Assembly: GCF_016097555.1 (NCBI RefSeq)
Contig: NC_054712.1
Span: 46,506,323-46,570,322, forward strand
Direction: 5' to 3'
DNA length: 64,000 nt
Source of the DNA: Gigantopelta aegis
Taxonomy: Eukaryota > Mollusca > Gastropoda > Neomphalida > Peltospiridae
In this document: positions 1 to 12,402 of the stretch, piece by piece
How the letters are laid out: each line of letters begins with the position of its first letter
How positions within the stretch are numbered: the first letter of the stretch is position 1
Position numbers and translations under genes: made by a program
The notes under the pieces: model-generated
Database searches by the model: none
What the model was told of the DNA's origin: nothing
The model's input: only the letters and a program-made list of their open reading frames with translations

Positions 1-900
1 CTCCAGTAACCCCATGTGAGCACTATTTTCGGCATGCTCATTCAGCTAATGGTGAGAAAAACGAAGTTCATAATGGGGATTCTTCTAATGCCGTGTATTA
101 AGTTCCTAAGAAAGAGTTCGTATTTTATATTCATGAAATAGTCATATACTTCTAATTATAAGAAATAAACGTGATAAATTTTTTTATTATCATGCAATGC
201 AAGTGTACATTGCAGGACGACAATACACCTTGCACGAATGCCTTGCGTGATAAAGCAAAGCCGTTCATACATAAATCTGTAAAGCTATTCTATTCTGTCA
301 ACGTCAAAAATTATAATGTTCAGTGTTTTTATAAGATCCATATAAAATATTATGAAATAACAATCAAAATATTTCTTCAGGAAATTAATACACATTTTGT
401 GATTTGGCTTTTGTGTCAGTCTCGAAATGAGGCAATTCTCACATTCTTTAATACATTACTACAAACAATGCAAACTTACAAATACCATTTACTGGTGTGC
501 CGTATAATGATTCTGAAACTGAAATACTAATTAAAACTGGATGGAAGAGACGATAGTGCCAATGCTATACGTTTGACGCATACTAAACATTTACTTGATA
601 TTTAACTACTAGTACCAGTAATAAGAATACTGACAGCTGTTGAATGATCACATTAATTGTAGGTGTGATACATAAATAAAAATCATTTCACAGTGTTCTA
701 AAAGGGGAAATAGGGACGTTGTTCGTAGGGTGCCAAAGGCACGCCATAAATTGCCACTTAAAGCTAATGTTTGATAGAATTACCAATATTTTAGTCCATG
801 TCAATAACAGTTATCGGGGGAGGGGGTAACAGAAGGGTGTTAAACAAATGCGTCCCACCCGTTTTACTTGTGATCATTTTAAAATCATTATTTTACTAAA
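1..900. other. AT-rich stretch, no gene recognised
   Basis: Only short chance reading frames (for example about 171-530) with low-complexity, Lys/Ile/Asn-rich translations are present. No splice-bounded exon, repeat family or RNA gene was recognised. Confidence 0.5.
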
Positions 901-1888
901 TATGCAAAATATCTTCGACAGTAAATAAAAATAGGTTAAATAAATAATTGAGGTTACATTATTGTGAATCGAACCACCACCGAATAGAGTAATTATTTTA
1001 AACAGTAAATAATGTAGAAAGAAGTATAAAAAGTGCACATTAGGGTGGATTTAAACATCACTAAATAAAAAAATTGACTTATACAATAAATAACAATCTA
1101 TAACATTAACAAAAAAGTGTACATTCGTCTAAGTTAAAACAATTTGTAATTAACATAAATAGCCGAACTGGAATTGGACGTAAGACAAAATGTCAACAGT
1201 GAAAATGCCAACGGTTTAATTGTCAATGGTCAAAATGTTAACGACCAAAATATCAGTGGAACAAATGCCAACAGTCAAAATATCAACTATTAAGGTGGTA
1301 CCCAGGTCAAAAGGTCAACTTTCAGATTATACATAATTTGTAAACAAAAGAAAGAAAAAAAAGTAGTTGTATTTAACTATTAGAGCGCATTGTGTTATTA
1401 ATCATCGGCTATTGGATGTCAAACATTTGGTAATTTTGACATATAGTCTTAGAGAGGAAACCCGCTACATTTTCACATTTGTAGCTAGGGATCTTTTATC
1501 TGCACCACCCGACAGACTGGATAACAGTCCTCAATATCCATTATCTATGTGTCAACTATACAGATGTATAAGGATAATAACCCAATTCTGTTGTTTACAT
1601 CACAGACACACGTATGAAATCAATAAAAAAAATATCAAATATATAGAGTAGCATAATTATCAAGGATACGGACCCAACGCCAATGTTAATTTCAGAAATA
1701 AAAACTTGTGAAACATACAGACAAAAAATTCAAGAAAACACATCCACTAATTTCGCAAAAGACAATCGACAAGGAATAAGGGTACTCAGCATTTGACGTA
1801 TCAAATCCAGTACAAGGCTTATATTTAACTGGTAGTAATTATTACCCAAAATAAAACAAATTAGAGCTGATGCACATCAAGTACCAAA
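900..1888. repeat. 3' flank shared with RTX copy 2 (segmental duplication, left arm)
   Basis: Alternating blocks match 29690-31584 in the same order. One set is an AT-rich stretch with an 'aataggtta..aataat', 'caccgaata..a', 'aaacatcacta' series. A second set is the last 350 bases before the coding exon, with 'ggacccaac.cca', 'cagcatttga' and 'atttaactgg.agtaatta'. The duplication that made the two RTX genes therefore included at least 1 kb downstream of the stop codon. A degenerate 15-18 bp tandem pattern ('aatgccaacagtcaaaat'-like, 1187-1315) and a SINE fragment lie inside the left copy only. Confidence 0.75.
1355..1545 (-). repeat. SINE fragment (core + T2 tail)
   Basis: Read on the minus strand it runs core, 'gcgggtttcctctc', 'aattaccaaatgtttgacat', 'ccgatgattaat', then a degenerate T2 tail. 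The tRNA-like head is missing. It interrupts the duplicated 3' flank and is absent from the copy 2 flank. Confidence 0.7.
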
Positions 1889-4800
1889 TTACTTTTTCAT
1901 ACTTTGTTCAACGTTGGCGACGATAGCAGTGTAGACGCCTGTAGGATTGTTCTTTGCCAGGTACTTTTCAAATGCCGAGGTTGCCTCACTTTCAGTCCAA
2001 GATGCACTTGTTATAGCAATTCCATATGTGTTGGCGCTGATGACCTTCTCGAGCAAGAATATCAAGAACTGAGCTCCTTCCTTTTTACCGTCCTGAAACA
2101 GGATGCCTCCAGGAAAATGGGCTGCAATCTGCAGAGTAAATTCGGTTGCACTGATGCTTGTTGCAGATGGATCAATAGGGAAGGACCATTTGAATATATC
2201 ATTCTCCATATACGTGTTCATAAGGACGTTGAGATGTTCCGATGATTTCCACACAGCTATACGCAGCATTTGAGATTCCCACGTTTCAATTGCCTTGAGG
2301 AACACTTTCCCACCAGAGTTGAGAAAGTCCCGACGAAAGTATCCATTCTGGATTGGCTGGTCGGCTAAGTAGACGGGAACCTTGGAAAATCTGACGATCT
2401 CATACTCATTGTCGTTTTTGAACATAAAGCAGTTTGGTGCCTTGTCCAGCCAAGCAATGATCTTGGAGCCATTTTTGATCTTCATGGGAATGTTTGTGGT
2501 TTCGTTAGCTTTCTCCGGGAGCCGCTTGTCATATTGGTCAGACAGTTTTATGCCATTACCAGTCAAACCCTCCAGCATTAAGACATTGCGTCCTGACACA
2601 AAGCTGTTGTCTGGAGATTTGAAGTTGACATATGCCTCCCCTCCACTTGACTGTAGAAACACCACATTGTCTCCCCCTCCCGTCTGTACTTTTACACACC
2701 AGCCTGAAACACGGACAAAGTCATTGCCACCAGATGTGTTTACCCATGCAAAACTCTTATCAGCCACCACGATGTCATCCGCATTTGTCAAAGTCAGTTC
2801 ATCCACGTTTCGTTTCGAGTAATACATAGTCTTGCCTACTGTGGATTCCAGTTGGCTTTTAACAAAATCTTCTATTTCCTGTCCACTCTTGATTCCATCA
2901 TCCATGACAATTCCACCACGCAATCTGTACCGAGCCAGCAGGGAGAAGTATTCGATGTCCATCTCCGTGATGTTTGTTCGGAACTCGTACACGGTCTCGT
3001 CGTTTACCGAGAAAATGATGTGGATTCTGTTATGTTTGACAGTCGTCGAAACATCGACATCTGAAGAACTAACAGTTGGAATCCTCAGTCTCAACTTACT
3101 TTCTCCATCAGTCAGTTCTAAGCGATGGTAGTAGCTGCTCGGTGTCTTTATGTACTTTGGAATATCATCAATAATGGCGATGATGCCACTGTGTACGAAG
3201 AACATGTTGCTGGGTGTCACATTCCGTAGACTGGCCACCAGGGACCCGTTGTAGCTGAGATTATTTGCTGGACCATGCATAGCGTCAATATCAAGACCGT
3301 TTGGATTCATATTGTTAAATATCAAGGAAAGAGTACCTTGTGAGGAATTCTCGATGCTCACAGACTCTCTCCCTGTTCCTAAAATCATGGTGGTGCTTCC
3401 TGACCCAAGTACGACAGTTGTGCTGTGGGATGATGCAGTTTTTTTAACAGTACTCGAGATGTCTACCAGGTTTCTGCCATTACCAAGATTCAGTTTGATT
3501 TTGTTAACATCGAGAAGAGTGTGATTATTTCCATCACCAAGGGTATACTGGGACATGTTCGACTGTGTTACATTCGCCAGGTCTATCATGTGATCATAAT
3601 CGTTGGTAACGTCTACTAGCAAACTGTTCAAGTTATTTTGAAGCATTCTAAAGACTCCTTTGTAATCTAGAACTGTTCCTGTTTTTACGAAAACAAACAC
3701 CTGGAATTGACTGGCAAAGTCAGACATCAAGGAGACTGGATTTCTCAATCCATCTCTGAAGGTATTTCCCCAGTGTTTATCCACAAATATCGTGTCACCA
3801 TTCAGAGTTTGAAACACAAGATCATTATTATTGTTGACCACAATTTTGATATCAGACCAAAGTTTGAAAGTCTGAGACCACAGCCATAGCCTGGTTCGTT
3901 AATGGTGGCTGTGGAGCCTCGGGTGATGTACTGCACTCTGACAGTCTCACTCCTACCATCTTGAAGATGATTGAAGTGGTCAAGGATGTGGAAGAACAAT
4001 TTATTGTTCTGAACATTCACCGAGCCTTTGTTGGTTATGGTGTTACCAGATCTATCAACAATGTTTGCATGCATCAGTCTTATCGCACTTGAATCTTTTT
4101 TCAGGATATCTACAGTCAACAGCCTATTCTCCCATACTCCATTCAGGGAGGATGCCTTCAGACCTGCTTTGTGGACGTTGCTCACAGTTATTGTCATTAT
4201 CTCGGTGATATCTGGTCCACGTATCATGTATGTGTTGATGCCATCGTCGCCACCTTCAAAGTTGTGACAGCCTCTCATACTGACCAACGTGTTTATTCCT
4301 CCTTTGCCTCTGACTGTGGTGCTGCCACCTGATGCTGTCAGCAGGTTGTTTTGGTTGTTTCCTTCTATACGCGACACCATGTGTGAGCCTGTGACGCTCT
4401 GGATGTTCTTCAATCTTGCCCCGGTGGAATTCCCACTGATAAGGCCGTCTCCCAGGGTGACAGTCAGCAAATCATCACCTGCATAGCTCTCCAGATTAAG
4501 AAGGTTTCTACCACGAAACCCATCGATATATGTACAGAAGCGTAAAATGTTCTTAATGAAGATTGTGTCATTTCCTCTTGTTCCTAAGAGACGGAAGTCT
4601 TCCGTGTCACTGTCCACAATAAACGTGTGACCCTTGCTCAGGTTGCTGGCATCCACGTGGTATCTTGCATTGTGCTTGAACAGTGCATTTAGTTGTATAC
4701 GCTTGATATTTTTAAGGTAAATTCTCGTGTCTACTTTATTGCCAGACCACGCCCGTGAGTCTAGTCCAAAGTAATCTTCTTGTATTTTTGAAGCCTCGGC

Positions 4801-5739
4801 CAAGTTGATATCCACGTCCAATAGCATAAATAGATGGCTTGCGTCATATCTTGAATCCCATGATCCTCGTGGTACACGGCTGTGCCGGCTGCTGTTGATT
4901 ATGAGGGTGTTGTCGCCATCACCACCAATGATATATTTCCACATTTCCCATTCTGGAGTAAAACATGAAGACATAATGACAACATTGTCACCGTTTCCAG
5001 TATAAACGTATTCGTTGTATCAATACATGATGTCAATCAGGTTCACGTTGCTTCCACCGATCACCTGGAGATGCACGTCGTCCTTGGTTAACCACAAATT
5101 ATGTTTGTATTTGACATCAGGTTTTGTGAACTCTGTGATCTTTTCCACATTCCGTACACTTGTTGTGCCGCAGAAGGCAAACAGCAGTAGTGCCTCCAGC
5201 TCTCTCCCAAACCTGTATTTTACGGCCATTGTTGAGTTTTCGTAATACGCTATGCTGGAAGATATTTCTTCAATCGCAAAGGCAGATTTCCAAGTTCCAG
5301 TCTCACCTTCTTTCTTTCCATGAGCATAGAGATACTTCCCGTCCGTGACATACTTTAAGTCAGTGTTCCAAGTACTAGTGTCGTGTGCTAAAAACCAAAG
5401 CATCTTTCCTGAAAGGACCTTCAGATCCATCTTGTAGGCATTATCCAAGAATAATCGTTTTAAATCTAATTCGAGACTTGAATTGGATGTAAAAGCTTTC
5501 TTGTGGATAGGATCAGGTCGATCTAGTTCTGATATATCATTCACAAGAGCGCTGAGTGCCATTCCCGCCAGGCCTTTCTTGTCCGACAGGTCAACGTAAC
5601 AGCCTAGTACATGATTAGGACCTACACCCAGTTTGATGATATTCTCTGTATTGTCATGGTGCGTGTAAAAGAATTCTGTAGACACTTCGAGAATATCACT
5701 GCCATCCCCACCATCCACAACTTTGTCCAGGCCAGGTTT

Positions 5740-5938
5740 CATAACTATCCGGTCATCTCCTGTGCCGCCAAACAGTTGATTGCGTCCAGTTCCACCATTC
5801 AGGTAATCATTTCCAGGTCCTCCGTACATAGTGTTATTTCCATGTTCTCCATAAAGTAGATCGTCTCCCTCCTCACCATAGATGGTGTCTGCTCCTGCAC
5901 CTGCCAAGATAAGATCATCGCCAGCGCGACCACGAAGT
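5740..5938 (-). other. RTX nonapeptide block of copy 1 (seven repeats)
   Basis: Seven consecutive nine-residue units fit G-G-x-G-x-D/N-x-hydrophobic-x, for example GEEGDDLLY, GGPGNDYLN and GGTGDDRIV. In known RTX proteins these form a parallel beta-roll that binds calcium between turns. All seven units keep the expected glycine/acid pattern except one with NN and one with RN. Confidence 0.9.
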
Positions 5939-6227
5939 TCCCGACCAATAGATGATGCATCAACCAATGCAATGCGAAGCTGTCTGTCTGCAGAGTCTTT
6001 AACTGCCTTCTCAGACAACCTTTTTAGTATTGTTTTGTCTACTTTACTGGTATCGAAATCCCCTTCTTTAATAATGGAGAGCCTTGGCGTCAATTATATA
6101 CTTAAACATGTCATAACCCTGACCTTTGTATAACTCAGCCTGCCTGTCAATATAGTCATTAAAAGCCTTAGAGTCGACATACTCATCAAATGCCTGACTA
6201 ACCGTATCCTCGTTAGTACGAGTATCG

Positions 6228-6820
6228 ACCATGTCTGCAAAGAATCCAATCAGCATATTTTCCAACCCAACTATTGTGTTTACTAGATCAACAATGAATG
6301 AAATGGCCTGACCAATACCCGGAATGAAATCTAACACAGTGCTGACAACATCTAGGATGATGGACACCCCATCCAGAGCAGCCATGATCCCGTGCATTCC
6401 CATTCTACCATAGTTCTTCTCCTGCCTTGCTTGGTCTGCTGACTTTACATTGCTTACCATCGACATGGCGCCCATTGTAACACTTAGAACACCTCCAACC
6501 ACTGACCCGAACCGAGAGAGCGTTTTTGTGGCATGTTTGGAGACTTCAAAACCACCACTTACGAGTTTCTGGGATATTTTTGGGCCCACCTTCTCTGCAA
6601 TTATATTTCCGAGATCAACCACCCCATTGGCTATTCCAAATCCTCCCTGAGCAATTTCTAACTGTGCTTCATTTTTTATTTCGTTATAGTCAGCTTCATC
6701 AATCTCACCCTTAGCAAACATCTTTTTGGCATCTGATAACTTCTCCTCTCCCACTGCGATCCCTATCAATGCACTGACTACACCAAAACCTGCTGAAGCT
6801 GCCCCTATCTTGTTACTGAT
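6228..6820 (-). other. Hydrophobic, membrane-insertion-like region of RTX copy 1
   Basis: The translation alternates Ala/Gly/Ile/Val-rich stretches with short charged linkers. It starts near IGAASAGFGVVSALIGIAVG and ends in a run containing IILDVVSTVLDFIPGIGQAI. This pattern is reminiscent of the translocation/pore segment of TcdA/TcdB-type toxins. It is strongly conserved in copy 2 (about 35900-36470), which suggests past constraint. Family membership is inferred by eye. Confidence 0.5.
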
Positions 6821-7894
6821 TTTACCTAGAACCTTCTTAGCTCGTATCGAACCAGATTTCTTTGAAGACACATCAGCTAGTTTCTTTGAGTACAGCTCAT
6901 GCTTGGCCAAGGCAATCTTCTTCTTACCGAGAAAGGTTTTGGCTTCCACATCTGCTAGTAACTTCTTGATGGCACCATCCTGCATTTCAGCTGTGTTCGA
7001 CTTGTCGATGATGCGATGTGGTTTGTCGCCGAACATCTCCTCAAAGTCTATCTCCTCCTTGAGGATGGCATCGATGTCTTCTTGGGCTGCGTCCAACTTC
7101 TCCTGCCACCTGTTGTAGTCCAGCAGATGGATATCCAGGGACTGGTCAATGATGTCATGCAGGGAGCTGGTCAGATCATTTGTATAGCCACCCTGCTCAG
7201 TGATGAACTTGGTGTAACGAACCAGCTCGTTGTCCTTATTGCCATCCAGCACCTCCTTGGCGATCCTCTTGGACAGACCCATTCTGCTGATATCTCCCTC
7301 GGGACTCTCCGGATACACGACCTTTTTCAAGTCGTGAATGTTCGCCTCGCCCCTCATGGACTTGTTGAAGTGATCCAAAGCCTTGATGATGTCTGGGTCG
7401 CTTTTCAGCTCCTCCACGGCCTCGGTGTACTCGGAACTGGCGCCGGTGCTTCTTAGAGTCGCCGTCATAGAGTCGATGGTCTTCACAGGGTTGAGGGCAT
7501 CTCTGTTGTTGTACATGGTGCCCTGTTTGATGTTCTTGGAGAAATCTAATGCGAATCTGCTCATGAACTTGGACTGTGCATCCGTGTTGAACACGTCGGT
7601 ATCTGTCATCGTGTAGGTAGAGTGTGGTCTGAAATTAGTAACATGTAGAAGTTTTCATTAGTACAAATGTACTGAAGTTTGAGTACATACCTAGACGAAG
7701 TGTGAAAGCAGCTATCTCGCCTCATCACAATGAAAGAAAACTAATGAGAAACAAAAACGAAACTATAATTCTAAGCAAACACATTTGTACAAACGATTCA
7801 GGGTGAATCTCTAGTAAAATGTTAGATTATTTTCAAATCGAAATTCGTCGTATTTTAAGTGCCTATTTTGCATTTATACCCGTAAATCCTACAT

Positions 7895-8250
7895 TTGTTT
7901 ATTTGATTTATTAATATTCGGCAAGTGTCATATATTTGGTAATTCTGACATATAGTTTTGGAAAAGAAACCTGCTACAATTTTCCATTAGTAGCAAGGAA
8001 TATTTTATATGCACCATCCCACAGACATGATTGCACCTGCCATGGCCTTCAGCTGTGGTCGAATGGCTGGAACGCGAAATAGCCCAATGAGCCCACCAAG
8101 GAGGATTAATAACAAAAGAGACAGACAGATACGCACAGAGACACTAGGTCTTTCGTATACCAGTCGTGATGCACTGGCTAGAGTGAGAAATAACCCAATA
8201 GTCTCATCGCCGAGGATCGATTCTATTCCATAATACCGACCACGCATCAG
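7895..8250 (-). repeat. Two SINE fragments (H1 type)
   Basis: The first fragment (7895-8110) carries a core with 'tgcaccatcccacagaca' and the head-side 'ggaacgcgaaatagcccaat'. A second head-side fragment, 8135-8250, repeats 'ccagtcgtgatgcactggct' and 'gaggatcgatt'. Both are diverged from the family consensus seen elsewhere in the window. Confidence 0.65.
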
Positions 8251-8443
8251 GGGCCTAATTCACAAAGGTCTCCCAGGCTCTGCTAGACAACAAAGCATCC
8301 TCTTTGCAAGTCGTTTAGCATTAGTGAGATCGCAAAGTTGCGAGAGTTTAGTTAATTGGGCCCCAGGCTAGCGTTTTACCAGATAATGAGGGCAGCATCT
8401 GTAAAAACTCTAATTTTTTTGTTTACCCACAGTTTATAAACTG

Positions 8444-8445
<2 letters not shown>

Positions 8446-8485
<40 letters not shown>
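8446..8485. repeat. (TA)n microsatellite
   Basis: About 20 uninterrupted TA units inside intron 1 of RTX copy 1. Confidence 0.95.
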
Positions 8486-8488
<3 letters not shown>

Positions 8489-9934
8489 GCATCTTGAAGA
8501 AAACAGTAACCATGACTTAAATTATTATGCATTTACTGCTGTTTTTCTCTGGTATGTTAGGAAAAAAAATCCCCTCGACAAAATACAATTTCAGCATTTT
8601 ATTGACGTTATTCCGTTGGTATAATTTCCCTCAGTGCAATTGAACAGTCCAGTTGTTGTTCAAATGTTTGTTGAATATTTCTCATTCTCTTAGTTAATAA
8701 TTAACTTCAATATTCGAACACGATTGTGGCATTCAGACATGATCTTATTAACCATCGTTTACACCAGGGTATTCGTAGAATGTGCATAACATCCTATCGA
8801 GACAAAGGATATGTTACGGAGTCCGATGTAGAAATTGAAGTTTCCCATTGCTTTATTACCTAGATACCGTTTCCATAAATTATGGTGTTCATAACTGTTT
8901 CATTGGTTCATAAGATAACGTTGTTCGTCCTAAGGCCAATAGAAGGTGTATCTCAATTTCGAATTATTTGCAAATACTATTCCATATGTTTTGAATAAAA
9001 AATATATCGAAACATAATTGATTTTATACACATACTATTATAACCACTTTCAGTTAGTCATTTTATTCCTCTAACAACTGCCTGGGGACAAAAAGAGAGA
9101 AAAAACACACGTTGCAAGTTTGTTGTTGTTCGTTTATCTTCTGCGCGATTCTATTAGCATTTGTAATATAGTGAGCGTATGACGGAACACTAATAGCAAT
9201 CTTTAAAATTTATCCACATTTAAAAATAAACTGCAGCTATTATTGTTATCATTATGCCCAATATATTTCTACCTTTGTTTCGACTGTTAGCAAATAGAAT
9301 AGAATTTTGACATCGGAACGAATGAGGAAAGTGACTAATGTCTAACCTAACTCAGATTATGGGGAGCCATTTAAGACATCATCATATTAATAACAAATAC
9401 CTGCACATACAGCTAAACATTATTCTCTTAAATGGTAAGGTCTCGTAGTGAGAGAAGTGACGTCAAGTCACATATATAGCTATATTCATTACAAAATCGT
9501 CCATTAGACTTAGATACTCGACCAATGTAGCTTGAAAAAAGGTTTTTGCCCTTAATATCTTAAGAAAACACAAACACACACGCACGCACGCACTCGCGCC
9601 AACACTGCGTTTGTGGGTAACACGAATGATCAATCCTTGATGTTTTGTGCCAAATGAAACATGCGGTAATAAGACACTAACGAAAACAACGCATAGGAAA
9701 CTAAGCGACAGGAGATTTAAGTTAGATCATCTAACGAGTGCTCAAAATCACGTTTTCTTGTTAAATCCTGCTTGCCTATGAGAGTTTATATAAATTGCCC
9801 TACATACTACGAAAATCAACCAAACAAAAGTAGATTTAAATATGCTAGTTTTATTAGAATATACACTAAAATAATGTTCAATTCGTGATATAAACTTCAT
9901 GGTTATTAAAACAAAATAACATAATAGTACTTAC

Positions 9935-10025
9935 CTGAATACAAGCTTGATGTTATGTTAGAACGGCGTGTGGTTACCAGTTCACCTGTCTGGTGTTGTG
10001 TAACACACGCTCAGTCTTTTATATA
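9935..10025 (-). promoter_or_regulatory. TATA box and non-coding exon 1 of RTX copy 1
   Basis: On the minus strand a TATATAAAA box (10017-10025) is followed about 25-30 nt later by a plausible start site near 9990, then a short exon ending 'atcaagcttgtattcag' at 9935 with donor GTAAGT. The same arrangement with related sequence occurs at 41563-41630 for copy 2. The exon has no coding content. The start site is inferred from TATA spacing only. Confidence 0.7.
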
Positions 10026-10162
10026 CCATTGGGTTTTGATTTATGGAAAATACGTAATTGGTTAATATCAGTTTTGGCAATGGAATTAATTTTACGATGG
10101 TTCACTTTTATTTATTACCTGCTTGTTACAAAGTCGTGTAAATCATGTGCACATATTGCCTA

Positions 10163-10193
<31 letters not shown>

Positions 10194-10335
10194 GGGGGGG
10201 GGGGGGGGGGGGTCTGGTTTTAAATTTACAATGTTATGAAAGCTGATGTTTAATGTAGGCAAGTGCGAGTGAAATTTTAAAATGTAGCAGGTGCATCAGG
10301 ATGTTTTCTTGTTATATTCATTAATGTAGTGGTAG
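10026..10335. repeat. Promoter-upstream block P1
   Basis: This is the region directly upstream of the copy 1 TATA box. It is related to 13185-13640 (P2), 16935-17175 (P3) and 41630-41785 (P4). Shared words are 'gttttgattta', 'acgtaattggttaata', 'tcgtgtaaatcatgtg' and 'ttttaaaatgtag'. In P1 a run of 29 T plus 19 G (10165-10212) replaces about 180 bp present in P2. Confidence 0.75.
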
Positions 10336-10817
10336 TTGATTGCATTATCATTACACTTAAACACATTTTAATATTATTTTAACCTTCTTTGTTCAATGCA
10401 GGTTTTTTTCTGATTAAAATACATATTATAATAACAACCCTGGCAATTGATCACGGAAATCAGCAATGCCGTGTATATTGCCGTGGTGTTTTCATTTGTC
10501 CATGGCATTTGCGGTGAAACATAGAAAAATGTCAATGCCACTTTTCTTAATATATCGAGGGGTTAGTGTCAGAACCCATTCTATGGTGAATTATCAACTT
10601 GTTTTAACCCAACAACATAAATAATGCGAGTCGCCAATATAGACTTTAACACATTTGACAACATACATATATTGCAATACTGACAAATTAAACTGCTCTC
10701 TTACACATTACCTTCAAATTTGCCATGGACAATGCTGTCGAGCCTATTTTTCTATGGCATATTTTTGCAGTGGCCATTTTGTTAATTGCCAAGTTGAGAA
10801 AATATTAAAATTGTATA
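10336..10817. other. No recognised feature
   Basis: AT-rich sequence with only short chance frames. Nothing supportable was seen on either strand. Confidence 0.4.
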
Positions 10818-12047
10818 TGTCACGGGGATTCTATAATTCCCGTAACTGAATAAAACACGATTATCAAAATATCTCTCCTAATTGTATATCTATTAGATCT
10901 CTCTATAACAGGCTGTTAAACCCTAGTATGGCTCGTCTCTAGGTATGATCAGAGATACGATCTTATATAAAGTATATATATTTATAGCACGTTTAGCTCA
11001 CTAGAAACACAACAAAACACAATACACTTTGGAATATGTATTAACCTACGCTGACAAATGTACAGCCGTAGTAGTTAATTAATAACAACAATAATAACAA
11101 CCCAGAACTGATCACTTAATTAGTTAATCTCTAGGTGTCTAGTTACACAATATGCGAATCAATTCACCGTTACACCACACCCACACGTGTGATAATTGAG
11201 AAACGCTTCCAGGAGAGGTTAATTAATAAAGGAATTACAACACCATTCCTAACTGGTTAATTTTTAATTAACCCTTACTACTCGTTCAGTAACGTGTGAT
11301 AATTTAGAAACGCTTCCAGGGGAACTTAATTAATAAAGGAATTACAGCTCTATTCCTAACGGGTTAATTTTTAATTAACCCTAACTACTCATTCAGTAAC
11401 CTTGTAACACAGAATTAATACTTATCACAATAAAGACAATAACCTACAGTTTACCTAGGTCGTCTAGGATGACTGGCTAAGCTTTGTATTACCAAATACT
11501 CGTATAATGTTAGAACAAAAAGTCTACGATTTACTTCGTCAGATGACCGAAGACACTGTCTAAAGAATATTGGTATAATACAGTATTAAAATATTTAAAG
11601 TCACATCAATCACATCAAGGTTATACACAGAGCAGAAAATATATAATTACCAAAGTCCCGTCTGAACTAATATATTTCGTTCAGTGGACGACGTCCGTGA
11701 TCCCCTGGAGCCTTCCTAATTCGTTCTCCTCGATATCTCTAAAAACTAGCTATTTATTATAAAAATCAGAATTGGCCTGGGGGTACAAGGCGGTACCTCC
11801 CCCTATCATCTGATATTTCACCTCTACTAGCGTCGATATATTTCTCTCTGATCGTCAGACTTACTGACGCCATCGTCGCCAATCACGGTTGTAAAAACCG
11901 CACTCGCAGAGGTATTACGTAACTACTCGCCACATGGCCTCCACAGCTGGACTAAGTGCATATTGGAATGCCCGATCGCGCGAAGTATTACGTAACAAGT
12001 TGCCCACCTGAGCTACGGGCAATGAAACTGCACACGGCCCTCTAACA
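10818..12047 (-). repeat. Possible solo LTR or unclassified dispersed repeat
   Basis: Read on the minus strand the block starts TGTTAGAG and could end CCCCGTGACA, giving TG...CA termini about 1.2 kb apart. Internal sequence is non-coding and richer in GC near the minus-strand start. No flanking 5-bp duplication was found and no internal retroelement ORF adjoins, so the LTR call is weak. Confidence 0.25.
11188..11402. repeat. Two-copy tandem repeat, unit about 107 bp
   Basis: Two adjacent copies begin 'cgtgtgataatt.agaaacgc' and end 'taactactc.ttcagtaac', differing by a handful of substitutions. Each unit also contains a TTAATTAA-type palindrome and the 'ggttaatttttaattaaccc' hairpin. Confidence 0.85.
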
Positions 12048-12398
12048 CAATTAAAATCGCCACAGGCGAAACAAATTTAAGCGCATGTCCCGTCACAGTA
12101 TATGTTAATAATTTTTGGTCTGTTGGTCTGTGCATGAGCATAAAAATTTATAACAATAAATATGTAAATATATGATATAAATACAATTATTAAAAACAAA
12201 TAATGTTTATTAAACATAGTATGATGAATACATTGTGACATTTTATTTTTAAACTCATTTTTTATTCCAGTTGGGAACACCATTCTCATATACACCAATA
12301 TTGACAAAACCTATGATTTTGTTGATTTTAAACTTAATATCTCTTTTCTTTTGGTATACTTAATAAGAAACCCAAACCCAAATCAATTTCATATTTAG
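12048..12398. other. No recognised feature
   Basis: AT-rich sequence with no gene or repeat assignment. Confidence 0.4.
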
Positions 12399-12402
12399 TT
12401 AA

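Larger units (their letters stand above)
1889..7628 (-). pseudogene. Large RTX-repeat, pore-forming-toxin-like protein, copy 1, coding exon (broken)
   Basis: One intron-free exon with four open segments: 7609-6068, 6093-5020, 4974-3802 and 3841-1889. Order of parts: an N-terminal helical, charged region without signal peptide; a hydrophobic Ala/Gly-rich region (about residues 265-290, 370-385 and 400-460) resembling the membrane-inserting part of large bacterial toxins; seven RTX nonapeptides; and a long beta-rich tail with recurring G-D/N-G turns such as GGDGDNTL and LGDGNNHTLL. The start at 7609 lies 19 nt after a splice acceptor and is matched in copy 2. Lesions relative to copy 2: a 1-nt insertion near 6073-6085, a TGA nonsense codon at 5020-5022 with the same frame continuing beyond it, and a 7-nt loss near 3855. 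RTX repeats are known from bacterial secreted proteins. Function in the animal is unknown; the pore-forming assignment is inference. Confidence 0.8.
7629..9934 (-). other. Intron 1 of RTX copy 1
   Basis: On the minus strand the donor is CAG|GTAAGT at 9935/9934. The acceptor is preceded by a branch-point-like 'ttactaat' and 'tttcag', ending at 7629. The 2.3 kb intron contains SINE fragments (7895-8250) and a TA microsatellite, and otherwise AT-rich sequence without recognised features. The 60 bases next to the acceptor match copy 2. Confidence 0.7.

Noticed and set aside
2382..2822. Plus-strand frames of 100-150 codons across the RTX exons
   Set aside because: Antisense shadows of the minus-strand coding sequence; equivalent shadows appear in copy 2.
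10818..12047. Confident LTR retrotransposon
   Set aside because: No target-site duplication, no second LTR and no gag-pol sequence, so it is kept only as a weak repeat call.
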